Shown here piece by piece: positions 35,416 through 44,647 of a stretch of 64,000 nucleotides of DNA; position 1 is the stretch's first letter, and each line of letters starts with the position of its first letter. The notes beneath the pieces were generated by a model. That model was not told the DNA's origin. It ran no database searches and was given only the letters and a program-made list of their open reading frames with translations. Both the position numbers and the translations under genes were made by a program. The DNA comes from Candidatus Stackebrandtia excrementipullorum (GTDB lineage Bacteria > Actinomycetota > Actinomycetes > Mycobacteriales > Micromonosporaceae): the NCBI GenBank assembly GCA_019113825.1, contig DXGR01000042.1, positions 1 through 64,000 of the forward strand, read 5' to 3'.

Positions 35416-36612
35416 CTAACGGTCCTGCCACGCCTCGGGGAAGTTGGGCAGATCCTCACCGCCGAACTTCGCGTAGTGCAGGCTCGGCATGTCCGCGTTG
35501 CGTTCCAGGAAATCGTCCAGGTCGGCGTCGGTGATCGGTTCCTGCGGCAGAACCCACTCGGCCGGCACCTGCTCGCCGTTCAAAATGTCGACGGCGGCCA
35601 GAACCGGTGTGCGCCACTGGAAGTTCGAGTAGACCGGCGCGATCGCGGTCAAACCGGTCTCCTGCCACTTACGCATGAACGACAGCTCGTCCTCGCCGAC
35701 CATGACCGGGTAGTCGACGCCCATGTCCTCGAACGCCTCCAGGGCCGCCACCGCACCGTCTCCGGCGTCCATCCAAATACCGTCGACGTCGCCGCGCTCC
35801 AGGTACTGCGTCACGACGTCCTTGATCTTGGCGCCGTCACCTTCGGTGAACTCGTCGCCGAGGATCTCCAGGTCGCTGTCGGCGAAGATCTGCTGAGCAG
35901 CGGCCCAACGGTTCTCCAGAACATCGACGCCGGGAAGAATCCGCAGCGCGAGAACCTTCGATCCCGGTTCGAGGTTGTCGACCAGGAACTCGGCGCCCTC
36001 GGCGCCGTACGCGTAACCACCGATCGGGTGGATGAAGGTCACGGCGCAGTCGGTGTTTACACCGCGGTCGAACACGATGACCGGCGCACCACTGTCACAC
36101 GCGGCCTCGACGGCGGGCGTCAGTGTCGCGGTCGTCGACGGCGAGATGATGATCGCGTCGCAGTCGCCGGAGTCGACGAACGCCTGAATGTCGGAGATCT
36201 GTTTGTTGTCGTCGTCGGCGGCGTCGGAGACGCGGAACTCGCCGATGTCTCCGGACTCCTGCAGTGCCTCGACCTGCTGCTCCATGGTGATGAACCCGGT
36301 GACACGCCACGGGTTGGACACCGATGCGTTGGAGAAGCAGACCGTCGCGTCGCCGCCTTCGGTGGCGAACTCGGACGTGTCGACCCAGTCGGGTTCGATG
36401 GCCTGCAGCCACGGCTGCTCGGCGTCACCTTCGGGTTCGATGTCCCGCTGGGCCATCTCCCTGTCGAAGTCTTCCTGAACGAACCACTCCTGGTCACCGC
36501 CGGTCTGCTCTTCGCCGGTCTCGGCGTCGTCGGTGGGTGCGTCAGTGGTACATCCGGTCAGCACCAGACCGGCGATCGCCAGCCCGGCCAGACCGGTCTT
36601 TGTGAATCTCAT
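35416..36612 (-). CDS. sugar ABC transporter substrate-binding lipoprotein
   Basis: 398 residues from the ATG at 36612, with AGGAG seven bases upstream (the track start at 36639 lies inside the permease gene). Lipobox LVLTGC. The mature protein is a type-1 periplasmic-binding fold: SNPWRVTGFITMEQQVEALQ, ADDDNKQISDIQAFVDSGDCDAIIISP, VIVFDRGVNTD, as in ribose/xylose-type binding proteins of CUT2 transporters. It lies directly after two permeases and the tandem ATPase. It captures the substrate outside the membrane. Substrate unknown. Confidence 0.93.
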   Translation of the reverse strand: MRFTKTGLAGLAIAGLVLTGCTTDAPTDDAETGEEQTGGDQEWFVQEDFDREMAQRDIEPEGDAEQPWLQAIEPDWVDTSEFATEGGDATVCFSNASVSNPWRVTGFITMEQQVEALQESGDIGEFRVSDAADDDNKQISDIQAFVDSGDCDAIIISPSTTATLTPAVEAACDSGAPVIVFDRGVNTDCAVTFIHPIGGYAYGAEGAEFLVDNLEPGSKVLALRILPGVDVLENRWAAAQQIFADSDLEILGDEFTEGDGAKIKDVVTQYLERGDVDGIWMDAGDGAVAALEAFEDMGVDYPVMVGEDELSFMRKWQETGLTAIAPVYSNFQWRTPVLAAVDILNGEQVPAEWVLPQEPITDADLDDFLERNADMPSLHYAKFGGEDLPNFPEAWQDR

Positions 36613-36622
36613 GTGGATACTC

Positions 36623-37633
36623 CTATGACGTCGCCACATCGGAGTGACGAGGTGTGCGTTGACGGCGGGCCCGATCGACCGCGGCGTAGGCGACCGCGGC
36701 GATGATGATCAAGCCCTGCGCCGTCGGCCGGATGGTCGACGGCAGACTCAGTTGGTTGAACAGTCGGAACAGTGTTTCCACGGTCAAGGCACCGGCCATG
36801 GCGGCGACCACCCAGCCGCGTCCACCACCCAGGACCACACCACCAAGCACCACGGCGGTGATGGCGGTGAACTCGAGTCCCTGACCCACCTGCGCGGTGA
36901 CACCCGCGTAGCCGCCGATGAGAATGCCCGCCGCGGTGGCCATCAGGCTCGATAGGACGAACGCCGTGGTCTTGACCTGCCATACACGGGCACCGGCGAA
37001 CGTGGCGGCCCTTTCGTTGTCGCCGATGGTGATCAACGTCCGGCCCCACGCGGACCGCATGAGAAAGACCGCGGCGACACCCGCAACGATCACGATGATC
37101 AGCGCCCACGGCACCTGACCGATGAGTGGAACGTTGTCGATACCGTGTCGGCCCAGCTGCCGGAACTGCTCCGACAACGCGCCCGTGGGAGCTCCGCCCG
37201 TCAACCACCTGATCGCTCCGTACAGCACCAGCATGGTGCCCAGCGTGGTGATGATCGACGGCACTTTCAGGATCGTCGTGGCCAGACCGTTGACGACGCC
37301 GACGATCGCGCCGCCGGCGAACATCACCAGCATCACCGGCCAGGTCGCCGATTCGACGCCGTCGATCAACAACGCGGCGATGACGACCTGCGCACCGACC
37401 AGCGATCCGACGGACAGGTCGAACTCCCCGGAAACGATCACGAAGTACTGGCCGATCGCCAACAGGATCAACGGTGCGGCCTTTTTGACGAACAGCATCA
37501 ACGGGCCGGGCGACAGGAACGACGGGTTCAGCACGGTCAGGGCGACGACGATGAGAGCCAGCAGCACGAAGACCGTGGCGGAGCCGCTGAACAGGCGATC
37601 GGTGACCGCGCGCAGGCGTGACGTATTACTCAT
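36623..37633 (-). CDS. CUT2 sugar ABC transporter permease (second)
   Basis: 336 residues from the ATG at 37633, in an ATGA overlap with the first permease; the track ORF extends upstream as noise. RbsC/XylH-type with 8-10 helices. Landmarks: SGEFDLSVGSLVGAQVVIAALLI, GLATTILKVPSIITTLGTM, IGDNERAATFAGARV, ITAVVLGGVVLGGGRG. The S-x-F-D-L-S-V-G motif is the family hallmark for the permease of ribose-type transporters. It pairs with 37630-38697 and the fused ATPase. Confidence 0.93.
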   Translation of the reverse strand: MSNTSRLRAVTDRLFSGSATVFVLLALIVVALTVLNPSFLSPGPLMLFVKKAAPLILLAIGQYFVIVSGEFDLSVGSLVGAQVVIAALLIDGVESATWPVMLVMFAGGAIVGVVNGLATTILKVPSIITTLGTMLVLYGAIRWLTGGAPTGALSEQFRQLGRHGIDNVPLIGQVPWALIIVIVAGVAAVFLMRSAWGRTLITIGDNERAATFAGARVWQVKTTAFVLSSLMATAAGILIGGYAGVTAQVGQGLEFTAITAVVLGGVVLGGGRGWVVAAMAGALTVETLFRLFNQLSLPSTIRPTAQGLIIIAAVAYAAVDRARRQRTPRHSDVATS

Positions 37634-38697
37634 GCCCGTCCCTCCTGCCGATTGTCGGACCCGTGTTCGACCGTGTCGAGATCCGGTGGATGAGCGTCGT
37701 CGGTGAAACGTCTTCGGCTGACCTTGCCGACGAGGCTTCGCCGGGCGTAGACCGCGACGGCGGCGATGATGATGACGCCGCGTAGGACGTCCTTGATGAA
37801 CGGGTCGACGCCGAGAATGTTGAAGACCGAGTCGAGCGTGGCGAGGATTAGAACCCCGCCGATGGTGCCGCCGATGCCGCCGCGCCCACCCAGGAGGTAG
37901 GTCCCGCCGAGCACGACCGCGGCGATGGATTCCAGGTCGTACCCGTCGTCGTAGACGAGGGCGCTTCCCGTGCCGAACCGGGAGGCGATCAGCAGGCCCG
38001 CGACGCCTGCGGCGAGGGCGCACAGTATGTGGGCGATGATGACGGTGCGGTCGGTGCGCACACCGGACATGCGTGCGACCTCGGCGTCTCCGCCGACCGC
38101 GTACATGTGGTGCCCGGTTCGGGTGCGGTGCAGGAACCAGATACCGGCGGCTGCGAGGACGAACAACACGACCGTCGACAGTGGTATCGGGCCGATCCGT
38201 GTGTACCCGAACGCCTGGAACGCCTGCGGCACGTCACCGGCGGGACCGGCGTACTGCGTATCGAGGTATCCCTTGATGATCAACCCCATGCCGAGGGTGG
38301 CGATGAACGCGTTGACCTTGAGTTTGGTGATGACGACGCCGTTGAGGAAACCGATGACGGCCGAGACGCCGAGGGCTGCGGCGACGGCGATCGGTATGCG
38401 GGAGACGTCGCCGGCCATGGTGGTGGCGGCGACGAGGCTCGACAGGGCCATGACGTAGCCGACCGACAGGTCGAGAGACCGGCACAGAATGACCAGCGTC
38501 TGCCCGATGGCGATGAAGCCGAGCAGACTGGACCGGGTGAGCAGGTCGACGATGTTGGCGCCGGACAGCAGGTTGCCGCCTTCGATGGAGACGACGAGGG
38601 CCCCCAGTCCGACGATACCGACCAGTGCGGCGTAGACGATCGTGGTGGTTCCGAGGTGCACCGACCGCCATCTGTTAAGCACGGTAGACATATTCAT
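37630..38697 (-). CDS. CUT2 sugar ABC transporter permease (first)
   Basis: 355 residues, ATGA overlap with the ATPase stop. Same fold as the next permease: IGQTLVILCRSLDLSVGYVMAL, NGVVITKLKVNAFIATLGM, GDAEVARMSGV, AAVVLGGTYLLGGRG. A C-terminal basic, acidic tail (RRRFTDDAHPPDLDTVEHG) is specific to this copy. Two different permeases imply a heterodimeric membrane channel. Confidence 0.93.
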   Translation of the reverse strand: MNMSTVLNRWRSVHLGTTTIVYAALVGIVGLGALVVSIEGGNLLSGANIVDLLTRSSLLGFIAIGQTLVILCRSLDLSVGYVMALSSLVAATTMAGDVSRIPIAVAAALGVSAVIGFLNGVVITKLKVNAFIATLGMGLIIKGYLDTQYAGPAGDVPQAFQAFGYTRIGPIPLSTVVLFVLAAAGIWFLHRTRTGHHMYAVGGDAEVARMSGVRTDRTVIIAHILCALAAGVAGLLIASRFGTGSALVYDDGYDLESIAAVVLGGTYLLGGRGGIGGTIGGVLILATLDSVFNILGVDPFIKDVLRGVIIIAAVAVYARRSLVGKVSRRRFTDDAHPPDLDTVEHGSDNRQEGRA

Positions 38698-40205
38698 GGT
38701 GCCTCTTCCGTGGCGGTGCTTCCCGTTGCCAGTGCCATGACCTCGGCTTCACCGGTGTCGGGGGCCAGCTCCCCGGCTCGGAGCCGGCCCCCGATCCGCC
38801 CGTCGCGCATGACGACGAGACGATCGGCCATGCCGATGACCTCGGTCAGTTCCGATGAGATCAGAAGTATCGCCATACCGGCGGCCGCCAGTTCACGCAT
38901 GAGCGTGTAGACGGCGTGTTTCGCACCGACGTCGATACCTCGGGTCGGTTCGTCCATCACCATGACACCCGGCTCGGTAACCAGCCATTTGGTGAGTACG
39001 ACCTTCTGCTGATTACCACCCGACAGGAACCGAACCTCCTGGTTGAGCCCCCGAGAGACCAGTTCCAGTGACGACAGGGTCTGGGGAATGCGCCGCGCCC
39101 GCGCCCGTGACGCGCCGGGCCGCACCGCATCCAGCGCCATACGCGCGTTCGCACCGATCGACTGGTTGAGGGCCAGCCCCTCCGTCTTGCGGTCCTCGGT
39201 CACCAGAGCCAGACCGTTGCGAACCGCCTGCCGGGGCGACCTCAGTCGCACCGGACGGCCGTCCACCTCGACCGTGCCGCGGGTGAACGGCGCAACACCG
39301 AACAGGGCGTGTGCGATCTCGGTTCTACCACTGCCCTGGAGACCGGCCAGGCCGACGATCTCACCGGCGTGAACGGTCAGGTCGATGCTGTCGAGCTGAT
39401 CGTTCCCGCCACCGTGGATTGCCAACCGCACGTCGCCGACCGTCGTGGCGGGCAACTTGTCGGGGAAAAACGAGGACATCGGTCGCCCGACCATCGACCG
39501 CACGAGTTCGTCCGGCGTGATGTCGGCCGTCGCCCCGGTCGCCGCAAGTTTCCCATCTTTAAGGACGGTCACCCGGTCACACAGGTCGAAGATCTCCTTG
39601 AGCCGGTGCGACACATACAGGACGGCGACACCGCGCTGCTTCAACCGTTCGACCAGGTCGTACAGGAGCGCGACCTCACGGCCCGCCAGCGCCGCGGTCG
39701 GCTCGTCCATGGAGATGACGCGCGCGTCGTAGGACATCGCCTTGACGATCTCGACGATCTGTTGTTGCGCGATCGACAGTGAACGTACGCGCCGCCGCGC
39801 GGACAGCCCCTCGACGCCGAGGTCCGCCAGTAGGGACTCGGTGTCAACGATCATGCGTCGCGTGTCGACCGCGCCACGGCGGCGCGGTTCACGCCCGAGG
39901 TAGACGTTTTCGGCGACGGTGCGGTCGGGCAGGAGGTTGAACTCCTGGAAGACGGTGGACACTCCGGCCTGCTGTGCCTGCAACGGGTGTGTGAACGCGA
40001 CCGGTTTCCCGTCGAGTTCGATCGTTCCCGCGTCGGCCTCGTGAACACCGGCGAGAATCTTCATCAGCGTGGACTTGCCGGCACCGTTCTCACCGACGAG
40101 TGCGTGGACCTCACCCGCCTCCACGGTCAGATCAATGCCGTCCAGCACCTGGACACCGAGAAACGACTTGTCGATGCCGGTCATGGACAGCAGCGTGGTG
40201 TTCAT
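38694..40205 (-). CDS. CUT2 sugar ABC transporter ATP-binding protein (two ABC domains)
   Basis: 503 residues from the ATG at 40205 (ATGA overlap with the dehydrogenase); the track ORF to 40724 is an upstream extension. The N-terminal ABC domain is complete: GENGAGKST, SIAQQQ-type signature, VISMDEPTAAL. The C-terminal ABC domain has the degenerate P-loop GLQGSGRTE, signature LSGGNQQK and VMVMDEPTRGIDV, the RbsA/MglA/XylG arrangement. It powers sugar import with the two permeases and the binding protein. Confidence 0.95.
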   Translation of the reverse strand: MNTTLLSMTGIDKSFLGVQVLDGIDLTVEAGEVHALVGENGAGKSTLMKILAGVHEADAGTIELDGKPVAFTHPLQAQQAGVSTVFQEFNLLPDRTVAENVYLGREPRRRGAVDTRRMIVDTESLLADLGVEGLSARRRVRSLSIAQQQIVEIVKAMSYDARVISMDEPTAALAGREVALLYDLVERLKQRGVAVLYVSHRLKEIFDLCDRVTVLKDGKLAATGATADITPDELVRSMVGRPMSSFFPDKLPATTVGDVRLAIHGGGNDQLDSIDLTVHAGEIVGLAGLQGSGRTEIAHALFGVAPFTRGTVEVDGRPVRLRSPRQAVRNGLALVTEDRKTEGLALNQSIGANARMALDAVRPGASRARARRIPQTLSSLELVSRGLNQEVRFLSGGNQQKVVLTKWLVTEPGVMVMDEPTRGIDVGAKHAVYTLMRELAAAGMAILLISSELTEVIGMADRLVVMRDGRIGGRLRAGELAPDTGEAEVMALATGSTATEEAP

Positions 40206-41326
40206 TCGTCGACCTCCACCCAGGAGGATGTGCGCGCCGAGGTCAGGACGGCTGCGGCGATGCGCGCTGCGCGGGCGCCGTCGGCGAAGTCGGGGAGCCC
40301 GTCGGGCCTTTTGTCCACGATCGCGGCGGCGGTGTCGGCGACGAAGGCGTTGAAACAGTCCTGGTATCCCTGCGCGTGACCGGCCGGAACGCGCGACAGG
40401 CGTGCCGCCTCGGAACCCAGCACATCGGGGTCGCGCACCAACAGACTCGACCGGTCTCGCTTGCCCAACCACAGAACCTCGGGCTGTTCCTGGTCGAAGC
40501 TCACGGTGCCTTCGGTCCCCGACACCTCCAGCAGCATGCGGTTTTTGCGGCCGGCCGAGACCTGACTGATGACGGTGGTACCCACGGCGCCACCGGTGGT
40601 GGCGAACTGGAGGATCGCAATGTCCTCGGTGTCGACCTGCTCGGTCCGTACCGGGATGACCGTCGACAACTGCGCCGACACCCGCCTGATGCGGTCGCCG
40701 GTGACGAATTCCAGAAGGTCGCACCAGTGTGAACCGATGTCGCCGAACGCCCGGAGAGGTCCACCGAGTTCGGCCTTGACACGCCAGTTGTCGTCACCGG
40801 GTTGCAGCAGCCAGTCCTGCAGGTAACTGCCGTGGGCGAGTGTGACGCGTCCGAGCGTGCCGTCGGCGATGATCTGCCGCGCCTCACGCATGAGCGGGTG
40901 GAACCGGTTGACGAACGGGACGGTCGCGACCAGTCCCGCGTCCGCCGCGGCCTCGGCCATCGCGGTGGCCGAGTCGGCGTCGACCGACAGCGGTTTTTCG
41001 CAGACGACGTGTTTTCCGGCGGCGACGGCCGCCTTGGCGAGCTGTTCGTGCAGATGGTTCGGCGTGCAGATGTGGACCACGGTGACGTCGGGTGCGGCGA
41101 ACAACGCCGCTGCATCGTCGTAGGCAACGGCTTCGCCGATCTCCGCAGCGAAGGCGCGGGCCTTCTCCGGTGAGGAACCGGACACGGCCGTCACCTGTCC
41201 GCCCGCGGCGCGAATCGCGCGGGTGTGCACTCGCCCCATGAAGCCGGTACCGATGACGCCGGCCCGATAGGTCGACGCGATCGCTTCGTTTGTGGCCTGC
41301 ACGTTGCCACCGATGTCGTCTGCCAT
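40202..41326 (-). CDS. Gfo/Idh/MocA family oxidoreductase
   Basis: 374 residues, first gene of the operon. Rossmann motif GVIGTGFMGRVH, the ADVTVVHICTPNHLH segment, EKPL (VVCEKPLSVD) with the catalytic Lys, and the C-terminal dimer domain (GGPLRAFGDIGSHWCDLLEF, where the Asp/His pair acts in catalysis). An NAD(P)-dependent dehydrogenase of sugars or inositols. With two sugar isomerase-like enzymes and a CUT2 importer, it points to uptake and oxidation of an inositol- or keto-sugar-like compound. Confidence 0.93.
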   Translation of the reverse strand: MADDIGGNVQATNEAIASTYRAGVIGTGFMGRVHTRAIRAAGGQVTAVSGSSPEKARAFAAEIGEAVAYDDAAALFAAPDVTVVHICTPNHLHEQLAKAAVAAGKHVVCEKPLSVDADSATAMAEAAADAGLVATVPFVNRFHPLMREARQIIADGTLGRVTLAHGSYLQDWLLQPGDDNWRVKAELGGPLRAFGDIGSHWCDLLEFVTGDRIRRVSAQLSTVIPVRTEQVDTEDIAILQFATTGGAVGTTVISQVSAGRKNRMLLEVSGTEGTVSFDQEQPEVLWLGKRDRSSLLVRDPDVLGSEAARLSRVPAGHAQGYQDCFNAFVADTAAAIVDKRPDGLPDFADGARAARIAAAVLTSARTSSWVEVDE

Positions 41327-41340
41327 GTGCCGACGTTAGG

Positions 41341-41363
41341 CTTGACTTATGACGGTTGTCAAG
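41341..41363. promoter_or_regulatory. palindromic operator candidate
   Basis: CTTGAC and GTCAAG form an inverted repeat separated by 11 bases, fifteen bases upstream of the dehydrogenase start and within the divergent region to the ROK regulator gene. Size, symmetry and location suit the binding site of the ROK repressor, which would block the sugar operon without inducer. No second copy was found in the window. Confidence 0.5.
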
Positions 41364-41532
41364 CAAAAGTTGAAATAGCTCCGCGAATAGTTGCTCAACC
41401 GAGACCGTAAGATGGCTGTGGTTCACTGAGGCGGTCTCAGGCTCCGCCACCGGACCGAGACGAACCCTCAAACCACAGGCCACCCGTGGACCCACCCGGT
41501 CCGCCGACACTCGACAGACAGAGACGGGGACG

Positions 41533-42723
41533 ATGCTCGAAACCAACCCGCGAGCCGGCGGCCCCAGCCCCGGCGCCGGAACCCTCCTGCAACTCCTTCG
41601 AGACGGAGCGCCACGCACCCGTTCCGAACTGGCGGGTGTCACCGGGCTGGCCCGATCCACCGTCACGCAACGCATCGACGCGCTTCTGGCCAGCGGGCTC
41701 ATCGGCCCCGCCGGAGAAGCCGCCTCCACCGGCGGCCGACCACCCACCACGTTCGCGTTCCAACCCACGGCACGCGTCACGCTCGGCGCCGACCTCGGCG
41801 CCACCCACGGCCGGCTCGCCATCACCGACCTCGCCGGCAACGTCCTCGCCGCCACCAACGCCGACCTCGACATCGCCGCAGGCCCCAAGGCCGGACTCGA
41901 CTGGATCGTCAACGAAGGCCGCGCGCTCCTCGAACAGACCGGACGCGGTGCACAGGACCTATTGGGTGTCGGGATCGGACTGCCCGGCCCCGTCGAATAC
42001 TCCACCGGACGTGCCGTCAACCCGCCCATCATGCCCGGATGGGACGGTTTCGACGTTCCCGCCTACATCGAAGAACGCCTCGCCGGCCCGGTCCTCGTCG
42101 ACAACGACGTCAACATCATGGCGCTCGGCGAACACTTCACGCACTGGTCCAGGGCCGAACACCTCATGTTCGTCAAAGCCGCCACCGGCATCGGATGCGG
42201 CATCATCAGCGACGGCCAGGTCTACCGAGGAGCACAGGGCGCCGCCGGCGACATGGGGCATATACGGGCCACCGGTGACAACAACACACCCTGCCGCTGC
42301 GGCAACACCGGGTGCCTCGAAGCCGTCGCCAGTGGAGCGGCCATCGCCGCCGCGCTCACCGCACAGGGAACCGAGGCTCACACCGCCATGGACGTCGTCG
42401 AGCTGGCACGTGCCGGGTCCCTCGCCGCGCTGCACCTGATCAGACAGGCCGGACGCGACATCGGTGAAGTCCTCGCCGCCGCCGTCAACCTGCTCAACCC
42501 GTCCATCATTGTCATCGGCGGCTCGCTGTCGCTGGCCGGCGACCACCTGCTGGCGGGCGTCAGGGAAGTGGTGTATCAACGTTCACTGCCGCTGGCGACC
42601 CAACATCTGCGAATCGTCCAATCCCGTACCGGGGAACGCGGCGGCGCCATCGGAGCCGGGATCATGGTCGTCAACCACGCTCTCAGCCCCGAACGCGTCG
42701 ACGAATGGGTGACGGCCGGCTAA
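41533..42723 (+). CDS. ROK family transcriptional regulator
   Basis: 396 residues. N-terminal winged HTH (RSELAGVTGLARSTVTQRIDALLASGLI), then an actin-like ROK domain: LGADLGATHGRLAI, VDNDVNIMALGEHF, GIGCGIISDG, and the zinc motif GHI...CRCGNTGCLE. NagC/XylR-type repressors of this kind release DNA on binding a sugar. Divergent from the CUT2/dehydrogenase operon, which it probably controls through the palindrome at 41341. Its last 141 bases overlap, antisense, the tail of the gene at 42583-43299. Confidence 0.93.
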   Translation: MLETNPRAGGPSPGAGTLLQLLRDGAPRTRSELAGVTGLARSTVTQRIDALLASGLIGPAGEAASTGGRPPTTFAFQPTARVTLGADLGATHGRLAITDLAGNVLAATNADLDIAAGPKAGLDWIVNEGRALLEQTGRGAQDLLGVGIGLPGPVEYSTGRAVNPPIMPGWDGFDVPAYIEERLAGPVLVDNDVNIMALGEHFTHWSRAEHLMFVKAATGIGCGIISDGQVYRGAQGAAGDMGHIRATGDNNTPCRCGNTGCLEAVASGAAIAAALTAQGTEAHTAMDVVELARAGSLAALHLIRQAGRDIGEVLAAAVNLLNPSIIVIGGSLSLAGDHLLAGVREVVYQRSLPLATQHLRIVQSRTGERGGAIGAGIMVVNHALSPERVDEWVTAG

Positions 42724-43299
42724 CCGCACCCGCGAGGCCGTACGGCGGCTCGGACGTACTGTGACCTCCACGGTGGCCGGTTGCAGACCGGTCGTCGTGG
42801 AGAACCGTTCCACCGAACGCCGCACCCTCTCGTTCACGTCGGACAAAGCGACGCCCGGCGCCAGGTCCAACCGTACCCAGGCGTCCGGACGAGGGGGTCT
42901 ACCCGTCATCACCACGTGAGCACCCACAATCCGTTTGTCCACAAGGTCACGCTCCAGTGCGCGCACCAACGCACCCGACTTGACGTGCGTACGCCACCGC
43001 ACCTCGTCGTCGTCTCCGCGCGACAACAGATTCGCCAGACCCGGACCCGACCGCCGACGAAACTGTCGACCGAAAAGCCACAAACCCAACACCGTCACGA
43101 CGGCGCCCACCGCGACCAGCACCGCCACATTCCAGTCGTCGCCGCGGTGCCACAGATCCAAGAGGTCGTCGCTCAACAGCACCGAATCACTAGAGACACC
43201 CGGCATCCGGCCGAAGTGCATCAACCCGATCGCGATCCCCACGGCCAACAACAGCACACCGATCAACGTCCACAAAACGCGGTTAGCGGCGTCCGACAC
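42583..43299 (-). CDS. AmaP-like alkaline shock membrane anchor protein
   Basis: 238 residues. Two N-terminal membrane helices (VLWTLIGVLLLAVGIAIGLMHF; VAVLVAVGAVVTVLGLWLFG), then a basic cytoplasmic domain (LERDLVDKRIVGAHVVMTGRPPRPDAWVRLDL) like the membrane anchors of Asp23-type proteins. Last gene of the envelope block. The C-terminal about 47 residues are encoded antisense within the ROK gene end and look unstructured, so the original stop may have been lost and the frame has run on. Confidence 0.75.
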   Translation of the reverse strand: MSDAANRVLWTLIGVLLLAVGIAIGLMHFGRMPGVSSDSVLLSDDLLDLWHRGDDWNVAVLVAVGAVVTVLGLWLFGRQFRRRSGPGLANLLSRGDDDEVRWRTHVKSGALVRALERDLVDKRIVGAHVVMTGRPPRPDAWVRLDLAPGVALSDVNERVRRSVERFSTTTGLQPATVEVTVRPSRRTASRVRLAGRHPFVDAFGAESVVDDHDPGSDGAAAFPGTGLDDSQMLGRQRQ

Positions 43300-43309
43300 G
43301 AACCTCTCC

Positions 43310-43825
43310 TCAGGTCACTCGACGCAGCCGCGCCATTTTGACCCGGACGCGACGACCGTCCGGGACCGACATGCGGTTCAACTCCTCATCGATGGCGGCA
43401 TCCACATCGGCACGCGAATCGGCGTCCCCGGTTGCCCACACCCGGCACCGCCACCGCTTGCCCACTTTTGCTTTCGCCCCGGTCACACCCGGTACATCGT
43501 CGACCGCCCGCACCAACCCGTGTTCGGCCCCACGCCGCTGCACGTACCAGTTGTCGTCCACCGTCACCGGCACCCGCACCGGACGCCACGGACGCAGCTG
43601 AGCCACCAACAACACCAGTCCCAGCACGGCCAACACGACCGCGACCGCCAACACGACCGCGCCGTTCAACGTGACCGAGCGGAGCCAGTCATACCAACTC
43701 GACAACGGCACCAACACCGGCGGACGGTTCAACAACACCATGATCGCCTCGGCCGCCAACAGAACGCCACCGGCAACCAACAGCAGTCCGAGCACCAACG
43801 AAGCCAAGCGATTGAAGGCGCGCAA
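43310..43825 (-). CDS. DUF6286-like membrane protein
   Basis: 171 residues. Two membrane helices (LASLVLGLLLVAGGVLLAAEAIMVL; GAVVLAVAVVLAVLGLVLLVAQL) and a small basic cytoplasmic domain (LVRAVDDVPGVTGAKAKVGKRWRCRVWATGDADSRADV). This domain type accompanies Asp23 family genes in Actinobacteria. Ten bases separate it from the next gene. It probably helps tether the Asp23 protein to the membrane. Confidence 0.8.
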   Translation of the reverse strand: MRAFNRLASLVLGLLLVAGGVLLAAEAIMVLLNRPPVLVPLSSWYDWLRSVTLNGAVVLAVAVVLAVLGLVLLVAQLRPWRPVRVPVTVDDNWYVQRRGAEHGLVRAVDDVPGVTGAKAKVGKRWRCRVWATGDADSRADVDAAIDEELNRMSVPDGRRVRVKMARLRRVT

Positions 43826-43828
43826 CGA

Positions 43829-44137
43829 TCACTCCAGCCGCTCGACGTCGATATCGGCGACAACGATCTGCACCGGCCGATCGTCACCGGCGGCGGTCAT
43901 CACTCCACGCGCGGCCGACAACGCCCGCGCCGCCACGGGCTCCACCGGCAGGGTCGACACCGCGATGTGTACCTGCGGTTCGTCACCGCTCACGCTCACG
44001 CCCTCCACCTTGCCGCCGGGGTACTGTGCGGCAACCTCCACAGGCCCGTCACCTACAAGCCTGCTCACACCGTCAACACGCGTTACCGCCTCACGCAGGG
44101 CATGCGCGAGACGCCCGCGGTCCATCGCCGTCGTCAC
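43829..44137 (-). CDS. small Asp23-associated protein
   Basis: 102 residues, no membrane helix. The sequence (ALREAVTRVDGVSRLVGDGPVEVAAQYPGGKVEGVSVSGDEPQVHIAV) has the alternating pattern of an Asp23/Gls24-like domain without the N-terminal tail. ATGA overlap with the Asp23 gene upstream. It probably acts in the same envelope-stress complex. Confidence 0.7.
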   Translation of the reverse strand: MTTAMDRGRLAHALREAVTRVDGVSRLVGDGPVEVAAQYPGGKVEGVSVSGDEPQVHIAVSTLPVEPVAARALSAARGVMTAAGDDRPVQIVVADIDVERLE

Positions 44138-44622
44138 TGAACCCGCGACTCCGATTCATCGTCGTTGTCACCTTCGACGAACACGTCGTCGACGTTGATA
44201 TTGACTTCGACGACCTTCAAACCCGTCATGGTTTCGATCCGATCCATGACGTTCGAACGCACCGCCTCGGTCACCTCGACGATGCTCTGCCCGTACCAGG
44301 TGACGATGTCCAGATCCACCGCCGCCTCACGTTCACCGACCTCGACCGAGACACCTTGAGCCAGGGTCTCCGCACCGCCGGCCAGCGACCGCAACTGCCC
44401 CATGCGCCGGGCCATACCCGACCCCATCGACTGGACTCCCGGGATCTCCCGGGCCGCCAAACCCGCGATCTTCGACACGACCGTGTCGGCGATGCTGGTA
44501 CTGCCGTGTTCACTGGTCAACTTCGACCGCGACGTCGGCCCGGGGTTACGTTTCGGTGTGTTCTTCGGCTGGTTCGAAGCCGCCTTGTTGTTGGTATCGC
44601 CGTTTCCAGAATTCTCGGCCAT
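44134..44622 (-). CDS. Asp23/Gls24 family envelope stress protein
   Basis: 162 residues from the ATG at 44622, which has AAAGG eight bases upstream. The N-terminal 45 residues are a polar, disordered Asn/Lys tail. Then comes the Asp23 domain: VSKIAGLAAREIPGVQSMG, VSVEVGEREAAVDLDIVTWYGQSIVEV and VMDRIETMTGLKVVEVNINVDDVFV. Known members associate with the membrane through small anchor proteins and protect the cell envelope. Followed by three block genes and preceded by the DUF2273 protein. Confidence 0.92.
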   Translation of the reverse strand: MAENSGNGDTNNKAASNQPKNTPKRNPGPTSRSKLTSEHGSTSIADTVVSKIAGLAAREIPGVQSMGSGMARRMGQLRSLAGGAETLAQGVSVEVGEREAAVDLDIVTWYGQSIVEVTEAVRSNVMDRIETMTGLKVVEVNINVDDVFVEGDNDDESESRVQ

Positions 44623-44647
44623 GATCGTCACCTTTCCTCACGTGTGG

